Assembly (NCBI GenBank): GCA_002320775.1
Contig: DCKY01000153.1
Span: 22,666-36,652, forward strand
Source of the DNA: Planctomycetes bacterium UBA1662
GTDB taxonomy: Bacteria > Planctomycetota > UBA8108
DNA length: 13,987 nt
Direction: 5' to 3'
The notes below the pieces were generated by a model that saw nothing but the letters and a program-made list of their open reading frames with translations, did no database searches and had not been told where the DNA came from. The stretch's first letter is position 1; each line of letters opens with the position of its first letter. Shown here one piece after another: positions 7,981 to 13,987 of this stretch. A program made the position numbers and the translations under genes.

Positions 7981-8055
7981 GCCCTCGTTGAAATTCCCGG
8001 AGGGCTTGTTTCTTAGTTAACCATCCTCGGCGCTTTCAATACGCCGGGGCGAGGA
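7981..8055 (-). other. Two hairpins in the spacer between the HhH gene and yebC
   Basis: Hairpin one pairs gccctc (7981-7986) with gagggc (8000-8005) around a 13-base loop. Hairpin two pairs tcctcg (8024-8029) with cgagga (8050-8055), with a further gcg/cgc pairing inside. On the minus strand neither is followed by a strong U-tract (GGTTCATTTGTC after the first). On the plus strand hairpin one is followed by TTGTTTCTT, but no plus-strand gene feeds it. They may end the HhH transcript or fold in the yebC leader. I found no convincing promoter for yebC in this 175-base gap. Confidence 0.35.
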
Positions 8056-8114
8056 ATCATTGCTTAACAGATCCGCAGAGGGCAAGAGTGTGACTTACGA
8101 CTCGGTCGGAGGCC

Positions 8115-8822
8115 TTACTTGCGGGTTTTCTTTTTTGCTGGGGCCTTTGATTTCTTAGCTTGAGATGTTCTGGATTTACGAAGACTCAGATCGGCCGGAA
8201 GCTCTTCCGGATCGTTCATTTTTTCATAAACGTTCGTGTGGTAGAGCAGGTAGTGGTGGAGAGGAATGGCCTTTTCAGGCCCAACCAGATCGTAGAGGCG
8301 CTTTCCTTTTCGATCCCTGGTCTCGGTTTTTTTCGCCAGGCTGAGTTTTACCAGCAGCTTTTCCATTTCAAGGGTGAGCGGCAGGACGGGGCGCTCCTTG
8401 GCATGCATGAGCACCATTTCAATCGTCGCGGGCTTGATTCCCTTGATCTGTTTGAGGAATTGCTTCGTGTCACTGAGATTTTCCTCTCGTAGATATTCGA
8501 GGCAGATCTCTCGCAACTCCCCATGGATGAATTCGAGGAAGTTTTTGATAAAGACGGCGAGTTCCAACGAGTCGTAGCTGTTCCTCAAGCCAATCTGGAT
8601 GTCCCGAATGACACTGACCCGGACCTCGTTCCAGTCGACGAACTCCGATTTCATATGATTGAAGCACCTCCTGGCTTTTTTGGGCGCCATGTGGAAATGC
8701 ATTCTGTGAAAAATCAGCAGATCGATAATTGAGTCAGGATAGTTATCTGTTCTGACAGCGGGTGCGCAGAATTTTTCGGCCGAGTCGAGGATTGTTAAAA
8801 GTCGCTTACTGATTTTCACCAC
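8115..8822 (-). CDS. Endonuclease III-like HhH-GPD superfamily protein lacking catalytic and Fe-S residues
   Basis: A 235-residue protein with the endonuclease III layout: an N-terminal helical region with FVDWNEVRVS (61-70), a helix-hairpin-helix from about 125 to 150 containing K-G-I-K-P-A-T, and a C-terminal HHYLLYH segment (189-195) matching the HHWLILHG region of Nth. Aligned by eye to E. coli Nth, the catalytic Lys120 falls on Ala132 and the catalytic Asp138 on Thr150. The four-Cys Fe-S motif that should follow HHYLLYH is missing. The C-terminus (about 214-235) is a Lys/Arg/Ala-rich tail suited to nucleic-acid binding. The DWNE(V/L)R motif is one I recall from planctomycete-type proteins. 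It is therefore probably a DNA-binding, non-catalytic relative rather than a classical glycosylase, or it uses a different chemistry. The start is GTG at 8822 (or the next codon, also GTG); an in-frame TGA sits two codons upstream. The ribosome binding site is weak. Leader structure is described separately. Confidence 0.85.
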   Translation of the reverse strand: MVKISKRLLTILDSAEKFCAPAVRTDNYPDSIIDLLIFHRMHFHMAPKKARRCFNHMKSEFVDWNEVRVSVIRDIQIGLRNSYDSLELAVFIKNFLEFIHGELREICLEYLREENLSDTKQFLKQIKGIKPATIEMVLMHAKERPVLPLTLEMEKLLVKLSLAKKTETRDRKGKRLYDLVGPEKAIPLHHYLLYHTNVYEKMNDPEELPADLSLRKSRTSQAKKSKAPAKKKTRK

Positions 8823-8832
8823 GGTTCACTCG

Positions 8833-8868
8833 AAAAAAGAAAAGGTGACAATAAAGGACTATGTCACC
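8833..8868 (-). terminator. Intrinsic terminator-like hairpin with U-tract just before the HhH start codon
   Basis: On the plus strand ggtgaca (8844-8850) and tgtcacc (8862-8868) are exact reverse complements around an 11-base loop. Read on the minus strand, the stem is followed immediately by TTTTCTTTTTT (8843-8833), a textbook U-tract. It ends ten bases before the GTG start at 8822, so full-length mRNA for the HhH gene must read through it. It may act as an attenuator for that gene and as a backstop for xdhC transcripts ending upstream. Confidence 0.75.
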
Positions 8869-8892
8869 GTAAAGCATTTATTTTAAAGGACT
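8852..8892. repeat. 9-bp direct repeat in the HhH leader
   Basis: taaaggact occurs at 8852-8860, inside the loop of the terminator hairpin, and again at 8884-8892, between the two leader hairpins. On the minus strand it reads AGTCCTTTA. The copies are exact over nine bases and start 32 bases apart. Confidence 0.5.
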
Positions 8893-8896
8893 TGAG

Positions 8897-8916
8897 GCCT
8901 GTTGGCTGTAACAGGC
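8897..8916 (-). other. Upstream hairpin of the HhH leader
   Basis: gcctgtt (8897-8903) and aacaggc (8910-8916) form a perfect seven-base-pair stem with a six-base loop. It lies about 22 bases after the predicted transcription start and before the terminator hairpin, without a following U-tract. It fits the first stem of a regulated leader RNA. Confidence 0.5.
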
Positions 8917-8944
8917 TTTCAGCGGTCACGCAGAGGAAGGATGG

Positions 8945-8973
8945 ATTATACTCCAGTGCTTCAAAAGCATCAA
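8945..8973 (-). promoter_or_regulatory. Sigma70-type promoter for the HhH gene
   Basis: On the minus strand a -35 box TTGATG (8973-8968) and a perfect -10 box TATAAT (8950-8945) are separated by exactly 17 bases. The predicted start near 8938 gives a leader of about 115 bases that contains two hairpins. This is the best consensus promoter in the window. Confidence 0.65.
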
Positions 8974-9103
8974 AACCTCTTCAAATCTACTCCCTCTGAA
9001 TATATTAAACCTTTTGAATTAATAACTTATGGTTATTTGCAGTCGCCCTGCAGAGCGGCTTTCTGCGAAGATGGAGGTTTTTAAAGGGGCCGGAATCCGA
9101 TAT

Positions 9104-9928
9104 TCAGGCAATAGTTACCTGGTCAGCCTTACCTAATCGCCGGCCTTTTCCTCTTACGAAGGCTTTTCTTCGGTGGGCCACCAGTTCAGCTGCGATGCTC
9201 ACAGCGATTTCCTCAGGAGTTCTGCTGCCGATGTCGAGACCGATTGGCGCATGGATCTCGTCGAGTCTCTCCTGGGGAACCCCCTCTTTCCGGAGCAGCT
9301 TGTAGATTCGGGCTATCTTGGGTTTGCTGCCAATAAGGCCGATATAGCCGGCGGTGGTTTTGATGGTTTTTGAGAGAACCAGGTGGTCGTATTTATGTCC
9401 CCTGGTCACAATAACGACGAAGGAGGCCGGGGAGATCGTCAATTTCTCAAGACACTCTTCAAAGTCAGATACGAGGACCTTGCTGGATGCCGGAAAATGC
9501 TCTGAATTCGCAAATTGAGGCCGATCATCGATAATTACACATTTCATTCCCACCATTTCCACCAGGGGGGCCAGCTGCCTTGCTATGTGCCCGGCACCAA
9601 AAATATGGACAGTTGGGCGACCCAACGGCTCGATGAAAATTTCGACGATGCCTCCACAGGCGAGTCCCTCTTCTTCGGCGGTATTGGCTGAAAGCTCGAA
9701 ACTTCTACGGATGGGCGAATCTTTTTCGATCGCTTCACGCGCGAGCGCCCAGACGTCCGCCTCGGTGCACCCGCCTCCGATGGTGCCGACTGTTGAGCCG
9801 TCTTCGCGGATCAGCATCTTGGCTGATTCCTTGCCGGGAGTCGAACCACTGGCTCCTATAACAGTAGCCAGGGCCCCTCTTTGACCCTCCGCGAGCAGTT
9901 TTGATATCTCACTGTAAATATCAGACAT
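9104..9928 (-). CDS. XdhC/CoxI family protein (molybdoenzyme maturation factor)
   Basis: XdhC-family proteins bind molybdenum cofactor and help insert its matured form into xanthine dehydrogenase-type enzymes. The 274-residue protein has both family domains. The N-terminal domain shows GASGSTPG (25-32) and VGTIGGGCTEA (47-57), and GLACGGIVEIFIEPL (88-102) holds the conserved Cys91. The C-terminal Rossmann-like domain starts with HIFGAGHIARQLAP (108-121) and continues with VIIDDRPQFA (131-140), TRGHKYD, YIGLIGSK and GLDIGSRTPEEIAVSIAAE. The start at 9928 begins right at the family N-terminus; the open frame continues 104 codons upstream, but that stretch is not family-like and would overlap the divergent diguanylate cyclase gene. 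No ribosome binding site is visible. No xanthine dehydrogenase or CO dehydrogenase genes, and no moco genes, are nearby, so it is an orphan copy here. Confidence 0.93.
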   Translation of the reverse strand: MSDIYSEISKLLAEGQRGALATVIGASGSTPGKESAKMLIREDGSTVGTIGGGCTEADVWALAREAIEKDSPIRRSFELSANTAEEEGLACGGIVEIFIEPLGRPTVHIFGAGHIARQLAPLVEMVGMKCVIIDDRPQFANSEHFPASSKVLVSDFEECLEKLTISPASFVVIVTRGHKYDHLVLSKTIKTTAGYIGLIGSKPKIARIYKLLRKEGVPQERLDEIHAPIGLDIGSRTPEEIAVSIAAELVAHRRKAFVRGKGRRLGKADQVTIA

Positions 9929-9935
9929 AAGGCTA

Positions 9936-9965
9936 CTTATAGCATTTTTGACCGCTTCTATCCAA
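9936..9965 (-). promoter_or_regulatory. Putative xdhC promoter, predicted to give a leaderless mRNA
   Basis: On the minus strand TTGGAT (9965-9960) and TATAAG (9941-9936) are spaced by 18 bases. A start about seven bases after the -10 box would fall at about 9929, essentially on the ATG at 9928. This agrees with the lack of any Shine-Dalgarno sequence in front of xdhC. Confidence 0.4.
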
Positions 9966-10012
9966 GCTCCATGACGGATTTGACCTGTTCTGCCCCATCC
10001 GGAACCTTGTTG

Positions 10013-10018
10013 TATACT
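10013..10018 (+). promoter_or_regulatory. Possible -10 box for the diguanylate cyclase gene
   Basis: TATACT at 10013-10018 matches five of six -10 consensus bases and would place transcription start near 10025, about 43 bases before the ATG at 10068. No good -35 hexamer lies at normal spacing; the TTGACC at 9980-9985 is too far away. Low confidence. Confidence 0.3.
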
Positions 10019-10035
10019 TCTATGTCGGTGGGCGG

Positions 10036-10053
10036 GGATCTGGCAGTAGATCC
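10036..10053 (+). other. Short hairpin just ahead of the diguanylate cyclase ribosome binding site
   Basis: ggatct (10036-10041) and agatcc (10048-10053) are exact reverse complements around a six-base loop. The stem ends directly before the GGCAGG ribosome binding site (10055-10060), so it could affect translation or be an operator for a dimeric repressor. It does not resemble a c-di-GMP riboswitch, which would need far more sequence. Confidence 0.35.
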
Positions 10054-10067
10054 GGGCAGGATTGAAA

Positions 10068-11180
10068 ATGAGCAAACAGGGTATTGTCTCTGCAAGTGAA
10101 GTGAGTGAACTCAGCCCAGGTTTCCAGGATTGGAAACAACAGGCTGAGTTGCAGAAGGTGCGCGCGGTCAAGGCGCTCCAGGCTTCGCTGCGTATGTACG
10201 AGTTGAACGAGAAGATCAAGTCGACTCTTGATTTGACCACCCGCCTTCTCGATCTTGAGAGCGAGGCGGAGCTCTTCAGTGAGGCGGTGAATATTCTGAC
10301 TTCAGAGGAAGGGATGGGGTTTCGTGATGCCAGCCTGCTCCTGGTTGAAGAGGACAGCCTTCACACAGCCTGTTCTACCCTGGAGCGCGGGAAGAAAGTC
10401 TTCACTGCTGAAGGAGACAATCGGTATGCCCGCTGGCTGGCCGCTGAAGGGAAGGGCGAGCCTTTCCCGGTAAGCGAAGACGATCAAGAGTTGATGGTAA
10501 CTTTGCGTAGCCGAGGGCGTCTGCTTGGTTTGCTGGAGGTGGTCCAGCATGAGCGGGAGAAGGTTCTTTTCAAGGGCCTGGACTCCTTCGTGGAATGGCG
10601 GCGGGACCTGGTGACCAGGATTGGAGAGGTTGTCTCGATGTTGATTGACAACCTTCGCCTGAACCAGGAGCTCAAGCGGCAATCGACCGTCGATGTTCTC
10701 ACCGGGGCCTACAGCCGGAGCTTCTTTCTCCAGAGGGCGGAGGACGAGGTGAACAGGGCTCTGCGTTACGGCCGAGCGCTCTCCCTCGTTTTCATCGATA
10801 TCGACCATTTCAAGGAAATCAACGATGAGCAGGGCCATCTCGCTGGAGACATTGTCCTGCGAGAGCTGGGCTCGCTTTTTCGCCGCAACGTTCGAAACGC
10901 GGATGTTCTCGGGCGCTACGGCGGGGATGAGTTTGTCTGGCTGCTGCCCGAGACGGATCTCGAGATGGCCGTCTGCGCGGCTGGAAAATTGGTCAACGAG
11001 GTCAGGGCTCAGCGCTTTGAGCTGTCGGGAAAAGAAGCCTCCCGGGCGACCATCTCAGTTACCGCCAGCCTGGGCGCGGCGGGCCTTTTGCCGGGGGAGG
11101 ATGTGGAAGCTCTCCTGAGACGGGCTGACGAGGCCTTGTACAAGGCCAAGGCGGCGGGCAGAGATCGACTGGTCAGCTGA
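10068..11180 (+). CDS. GAF-like/GGDEF diguanylate cyclase
   Basis: The 370-residue protein makes cyclic di-GMP from two GTP. The ATG at 10068 is preferred over a TTG six bases earlier because AGG (10058-10060) then sits seven bases upstream, while the TTG would have almost no spacing. Residues about 25-60 are a charged helix, and about 55-195 look like a GAF-type sensor domain. A linker helix at about 195-210 leads into the GGDEF domain (about 211-370). This holds DVLTGAYSR, the metal-binding FIDIDHFKEIND, and an intact GGDEF active site at residues 285-289. An RNAD inhibitory I-site lies at 276-279, five residues before GGDEF, so product feedback inhibition is expected. There are no membrane segments, so the sensor is cytoplasmic. 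It is divergent from xdhC and converges on rbfA with only six bases between stop codons. No EAL or PilZ partner is nearby. Confidence 0.95.
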   Translation: MSKQGIVSASEVSELSPGFQDWKQQAELQKVRAVKALQASLRMYELNEKIKSTLDLTTRLLDLESEAELFSEAVNILTSEEGMGFRDASLLLVEEDSLHTACSTLERGKKVFTAEGDNRYARWLAAEGKGEPFPVSEDDQELMVTLRSRGRLLGLLEVVQHEREKVLFKGLDSFVEWRRDLVTRIGEVVSMLIDNLRLNQELKRQSTVDVLTGAYSRSFFLQRAEDEVNRALRYGRALSLVFIDIDHFKEINDEQGHLAGDIVLRELGSLFRRNVRNADVLGRYGGDEFVWLLPETDLEMAVCAAGKLVNEVRAQRFELSGKEASRATISVTASLGAAGLLPGEDVEALLRRADEALYKAKAAGRDRLVS

Positions 11181-11186
11181 CCAGCC

Positions 11187-11612
11187 CTATTCCCGTTCAG
11201 CTTCCGAGTCTTCGCCCCTATCCTCTCCAGCCTCGGTTGCTTCAGGCTGGTCCGCCCCGGCTTCGCTTTCAGCCTTGCGTTCGAGCTCGAGAATTTCCTC
11301 GATCCGAGCCAGGCGGTCATCGAATTCGTCGAGGACGAAATGGAGCAGGGGGACCTTGCGGAGATTCAGATTCTTGCCGACTCGCTGCTGGATGAATCCG
11401 GCCGACGATTCGATCGCGCGAAGCGACTTGACCTTGTCCGCCTCCGGACCGAGCACTGAGAAGTGGACCTTCGCTTCACGAAGATCAGAGCTCATTTCCA
11501 CATCCAGTATCGTCACGAAGCCCAGCCGTGGGTCGTTCAATTCCTGCTGGACCACGTGGCTGACGATGAACTTGACGCGGCTGGCTATTTTCTGAACGTG
11601 GCGGGGGGGCAT
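11187..11612 (-). CDS. rbfA: Ribosome-binding factor A
   Basis: RbfA is a KH-fold assembly factor that binds the 30S subunit and helps mature the 5' end of 16S rRNA. The 141-residue protein shows the family pattern: an N-terminal basic helix (ASRVKFIVSHVVQQEL), NDPRLGFVTILDVEMSSDL with the usual DPR-G-x-V-T-I-x-V block, AKVHFSVLG, and a C-terminal RKVPLLHFVLDEFDDR block. It ends in a Glu/Asp/Ala-rich tail of about 30 residues (about 112-141) beyond the core. It lies 48 bases downstream of infB, the classic infB-rbfA order, and probably shares its transcript. No Shine-Dalgarno sequence is evident before the ATG at 11612, so translation may be weak or coupled. The usual truB or rpsO does not follow; the gene instead converges on the diguanylate cyclase. 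Confidence 0.93.
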   Translation of the reverse strand: MPPRHVQKIASRVKFIVSHVVQQELNDPRLGFVTILDVEMSSDLREAKVHFSVLGPEADKVKSLRAIESSAGFIQQRVGKNLNLRKVPLLHFVLDEFDDRLARIEEILELERKAESEAGADQPEATEAGEDRGEDSEAERE

Positions 11613-11660
11613 TTGGTGGTATGAGATTTCGACCTGGGCGGGCTGATGCCGGGCTCTGGA

Positions 11661-13853
11661 TCAGCCATCCAGTGTTCGCGCCTTCTGGGTGATCGTGTAG
11701 GCCTCGATCACGTCATCCTCCTTGATGTCCTCGTAGCCTTTCAGCTTGATTCCGCATTCGAAGCCCTCCTTGACTTCCCGGGCGTCGTCTTTGAGGCGCT
11801 TCAGGTTGGCGATGGACCCCTCATGAATTGGAACATCATTTCGGATCAGGCGTATCTTGTCGTTCCGCAGGATCTTGCCCGTGCTGACGATACAGCCTGC
11901 GATGTTGCCGATCTTGGAGGCCTTGAAGACCTGCCGGATGGTGGCTCGCCCATGGAACTCCTCAAGCTCTTCAGGAGCAAGCCGGGCTTCCATGGCTGCG
12001 CGGATATCATCGACGACCTCGTAGATGACCTTATAGCTGCGGATTTCTACTCCAGCCTCTTCAGCCACGGCGCGGGCACGGTCGTCAGCTACCACATGGA
12101 ATCCGATGATGACCGCATCCGAGGCCGAGGCCAGCTGGACGTCTTCCTGGCTTACCGCGCCTACTGCGGTATGGATGATTTCTACCTGGACCTCATCAGT
12201 AGACAGGCCGACCAGGGAGCTTCGCAGGGCTTCGATGGAACCTCGCACATCCGCCTTAATGATGAGATTGAGATCGACCACATCACCTGAACCAACCTTC
12301 TCAACAAGATCGATGAGGGAACGTTTCTTGCCGCTGGATTTTTCAGCCTGCTCCATCTCCCGCCGATTGCGAGCCCTGGTCTCGGCAATCTGTCGCGCTT
12401 GCTTCTCGTTTTCGAGAACATAGAGCTTGGCGCCGGCGTCAGGAACGGCATTTAATCCGACGATGGTGACGGGGACGGATGGTCCGGCTTCTTCAACCTG
12501 TTCCGACCCGTTAACGATGAGGTCGCGAACCCGGCCGTAGCAGGCCCCGGCAAGGACGCAGTCGCCATGTTTCAGGGTGCCGTCCTTGATCAATACGGTG
12601 GTGAGCACGCCGCGGTTGGTTGTCGCTTCGGCTTCGAGAACTATTCCAAGGGCTGAGCGCTGCGGATTGGCTTTCAGCTCGAGAATCTCGGACTCCAGGC
12701 TGAGGGTCTCGAGAAGGTTGTCCAACCCTTCACCCGTTTGCGCCGAGACCTCTACCATCTCAGTCTCTCCACCCCAGTCGACAGGGTTCAGGCCAAGTCC
12801 GGACAGTTGCTCCTTGCAGCGTTGCGAGTTCGCACTGGCGAGGTCGATCTTGTTGATGGCGACGATGATCGGGACCTCGGCCGCCCGGACGTGGTTGATG
12901 GCTTCCTCCGTCTGAGGCATGGGGCCGTCATCTGCCGCAACCACCAGGACAGCTACATCCGTTACGTTGGCGCCGCGTGCCCGCATCTCAGTGAAAGCTT
13001 TATGCCCCGGAGTATCGATAAAGGTCACCTTTACGTCTCCATTGTCGACTCGGTAGGCGCCGAGGTGCTGGGTAATTCCGCCGTGTTCCCGGGCGGTTAC
13101 CTGGGTCTCGCGAATCTTGTCGAGTAGCGAGGTCTTGCCGTGGTCGACATGTCCCAGGAACGTTACGACTGGTGCCTTGGGAATCTTATCCTCGTCGGAG
13201 CCGGCTTCCTCCTCGATGGTCTTGAGAAGCTCCTCTTCGTCCTCCTCCTTTTTCTTGAATTCGACCTCTGTGCCAATCTCCATGCACACTTCGAGGATGA
13301 GATCTTCGTCGAGGAAGTCATTGATGGTAACCGGCTTGCCCAGCTTGAAGAGAGTCTTGATGAGAACCTGAGCCTTCATTCCCAGCGCGGAGGAGAGATC
13401 TTTCAAGGCCAGGGGCACAGAGACCTCAATTTTTTCGGGAGCTTTGAATACAACCGGTTTTTTTCGCTCAGCCGGGTCGCCTCCGCCGCCTTTACGGCTA
13501 GAGCGCCGGCTTTTTCCTGCGAAGCGCCCGGGGCCGCCTGAGGTGTATTCATTGGTCGGGAAGAAACGCCTGACCTTTTTCTTTTTTCCTGTGGCGGCCG
13601 CCGGAGTCTTCTGGGTGGCAGAGCCTGCGGGTCTTGACTCACCCTTCTTTGCCGCCGCGGGTGAGGCCTTGGGCTTTTCAGCCGGAGCTTCGGCCGCCTT
13701 AGGCTTTAAGCGATCACGAAGGATTTTCGCCACAGGATCGTCGATGGACGACATGTGACTTGAGACCTTATGTCCCTGGGTCTTCAGGAAGGAAATCAAC
13801 TCCTTGCTGGTCATATCCAGTTCTTTAGCAAGGGTGAAAATTCTAACTCCCAA
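11661..13853 (-). CDS. infB: Translation initiation factor IF-2
   Basis: IF-2 is the GTPase that brings fMet-tRNA to the 30S subunit and promotes 50S joining. The 730-residue protein opens with the IF2 N-terminal domain (VRIFTLAKELDMTSKEL), followed by a Lys/Ala/Pro-rich linker (about 50-135) and a second IF2_N-like domain (about 141-200). The G domain has G1 GHVDHGKT (234-241), switch I GGITQHLGAY (258-267), G3 DTPGH (280-284), G4 NKID (334-337) and a SAQTGEG segment for G5 (370-376). Domains II-IV follow, with a C-terminal domain ending AYTITQKARTLDG. Length resembles the shorter Bacillus-type form more than the 890-residue E. coli one. The start codon is TTG at 13853, supported by a strong AGGAAGGAAGG and by alignment to the family N-terminus; the next Met is residue 14, inside the domain. 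It sits between the nusA tail and rbfA. Confidence 0.98.
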   Translation of the reverse strand: MGVRIFTLAKELDMTSKELISFLKTQGHKVSSHMSSIDDPVAKILRDRLKPKAAEAPAEKPKASPAAAKKGESRPAGSATQKTPAAATGKKKKVRRFFPTNEYTSGGPGRFAGKSRRSSRKGGGGDPAERKKPVVFKAPEKIEVSVPLALKDLSSALGMKAQVLIKTLFKLGKPVTINDFLDEDLILEVCMEIGTEVEFKKKEEDEEELLKTIEEEAGSDEDKIPKAPVVTFLGHVDHGKTSLLDKIRETQVTAREHGGITQHLGAYRVDNGDVKVTFIDTPGHKAFTEMRARGANVTDVAVLVVAADDGPMPQTEEAINHVRAAEVPIIVAINKIDLASANSQRCKEQLSGLGLNPVDWGGETEMVEVSAQTGEGLDNLLETLSLESEILELKANPQRSALGIVLEAEATTNRGVLTTVLIKDGTLKHGDCVLAGACYGRVRDLIVNGSEQVEEAGPSVPVTIVGLNAVPDAGAKLYVLENEKQARQIAETRARNRREMEQAEKSSGKKRSLIDLVEKVGSGDVVDLNLIIKADVRGSIEALRSSLVGLSTDEVQVEIIHTAVGAVSQEDVQLASASDAVIIGFHVVADDRARAVAEEAGVEIRSYKVIYEVVDDIRAAMEARLAPEELEEFHGRATIRQVFKASKIGNIAGCIVSTGKILRNDKIRLIRNDVPIHEGSIANLKRLKDDAREVKEGFECGIKLKGYEDIKEDDVIEAYTITQKARTLDG

Positions 13854-13857
13854 TGGA

Positions 13858-13868
13858 CCTTCCTTCCT
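13858..13868 (-). promoter_or_regulatory. Strong ribosome binding site that fixes the TTG start of infB
   Basis: On the minus strand AGGAAGGAAGG (13868-13858) holds overlapping Shine-Dalgarno matches ending four to eight bases before the TTG at 13853. This supports TTG as the true start, since no ATG or GTG is available at the family N-terminus. Confidence 0.75.
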
Positions 13869-13886
13869 GGTGATTGTAACTCGTTG

Positions 13887-13916
13887 CGGTGATCAGCCTG
13901 CTCTCAGGCAACACCG
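13887..13916 (-). other. Two-tier hairpin between nusA tail and infB
   Basis: Outer pairing cggtg (13887-13891) with caccg (13912-13916) encloses inner pairing gcctg (13896-13900) with caggc (13905-13909) around a CTCT loop, with a small asymmetric internal loop between. That makes ten base pairs in the 70-base spacer, 19 bases upstream of the infB ribosome binding site. No U-tract follows on the minus strand, so it is more likely an mRNA processing or translation element than a terminator. Confidence 0.4.
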
Positions 13917-13923
13917 GCTTTGA

Positions 13924-13987
13924 CTATTCTTCTGATTTAGCTTCTTCCGTAGCTTCTTCTGCCGGAGCTTCAGCCTCAGCTTCCGCT
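13924..13987 (-). CDS. nusA: C-terminal acidic tail of probable NusA, cut by the window edge
   Basis: Reading the minus strand from the right edge gives an open frame ending A-T-E-E-A-K-S-E-E and a TAG at 13926-13924; all visible residues are Ala, Glu, Pro, Thr, Lys or Ser. Low-complexity acidic tails are common at the end of NusA proteins, and nusA precedes infB in most bacteria, so position supports the call. The visible 21 codons carry no domain, so another upstream gene (such as ylxR or a ribosomal factor) is possible. Confidence 0.5.
   Translation of the reverse strand, partial: AEAEAEAPAEEATEEAKSEE

Noticed and set aside
8902..9084. 60-codon plus-strand open frame in the HhH-xdhC spacer
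   Set aside because: No ribosome binding site or recognisable motif, and it runs against the promoter and leader of the HhH gene.
10025..10067. c-di-GMP riboswitch ahead of the diguanylate cyclase
   Set aside because: The leader is about 40 bases with a single 6-bp hairpin, too short and without the conserved core.
9929..10240. 104-codon upstream extension of xdhC
   Set aside because: Not family-like in sequence and overlaps the divergent diguanylate cyclase gene by more than 170 bases.
13600..13853. CRISPR-like or tandem repeat in the infB 5' half
   Set aside because: The repetitive look comes from the Lys/Ala/Pro-rich linker codons of IF-2, with no exact repeat units.

Overview
The window looks like a chromosomal segment of a diderm (Gram-negative-type) bacterium with moderately high GC. 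It carries bamA, core translation genes (the tail of a probable nusA, then infB and rbfA) and a set of conserved accessory genes. I see no mobile elements, phage genes, CRISPR array, rRNA or tRNA. Two genes carry features I associate with Planctomycetota and related lineages: a secreted protein with a degenerate peptidase-MA-like domain whose N-terminal repeat ends in an LGY-x(5)-W signature, and an odd HhH-GPD protein with a DWNEVRVS motif. The phylum is a low-confidence inference; a BamA or IF-2 tree would settle it.

Layout. (1) 23-6375, minus strand: bamA, then a secreted peptidase-MA-like protein, then a STAND-type ATPase with TPRs; a further gene may start at the left edge. (2) 6653-7939: a plus-strand DUF2203 protein converges on minus-strand yebC, and an 18-nt gap between their stop codons holds a perfect hairpin. 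(3) 7940-9928, minus strand: a HhH-GPD (endonuclease III-like) protein and an XdhC-family protein, each with readable promoter architecture. (4) 10068-11180, plus strand: a GAF-like/GGDEF diguanylate cyclase divergent from xdhC. (5) 11187-13987, minus strand: nusA tail, infB, rbfA.

How the genes relate. nusA-infB-rbfA is the classic transcription/translation-factor operon. bamA builds the outer membrane, and the secreted protein below it probably acts in the envelope. The diguanylate cyclase, XdhC and STAND/TPR proteins are separate regulatory or maturation functions; no partner genes (xanthine dehydrogenase, c-di-GMP effectors, STAND effectors) are present.

The most interesting locus is the HhH gene at 8115-8822. 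The protein has the endonuclease III fold but lacks the catalytic Lys, the catalytic Asp and the Fe-S cysteines. Its leader reads as a promoter (TTGATG-17-TATAAT), a first hairpin, then an intrinsic-terminator-like hairpin with a U-tract ending 10 nt before the GTG start, which suggests transcription attenuation or a riboswitch-like control.

No gene-free stretch exceeds 300 bases. The largest are 8823-9103 (the structured leader described above) and 6376-6652 (the divergent bamA/DUF2203 region, in which I found ribosome binding sites but no convincing promoter).
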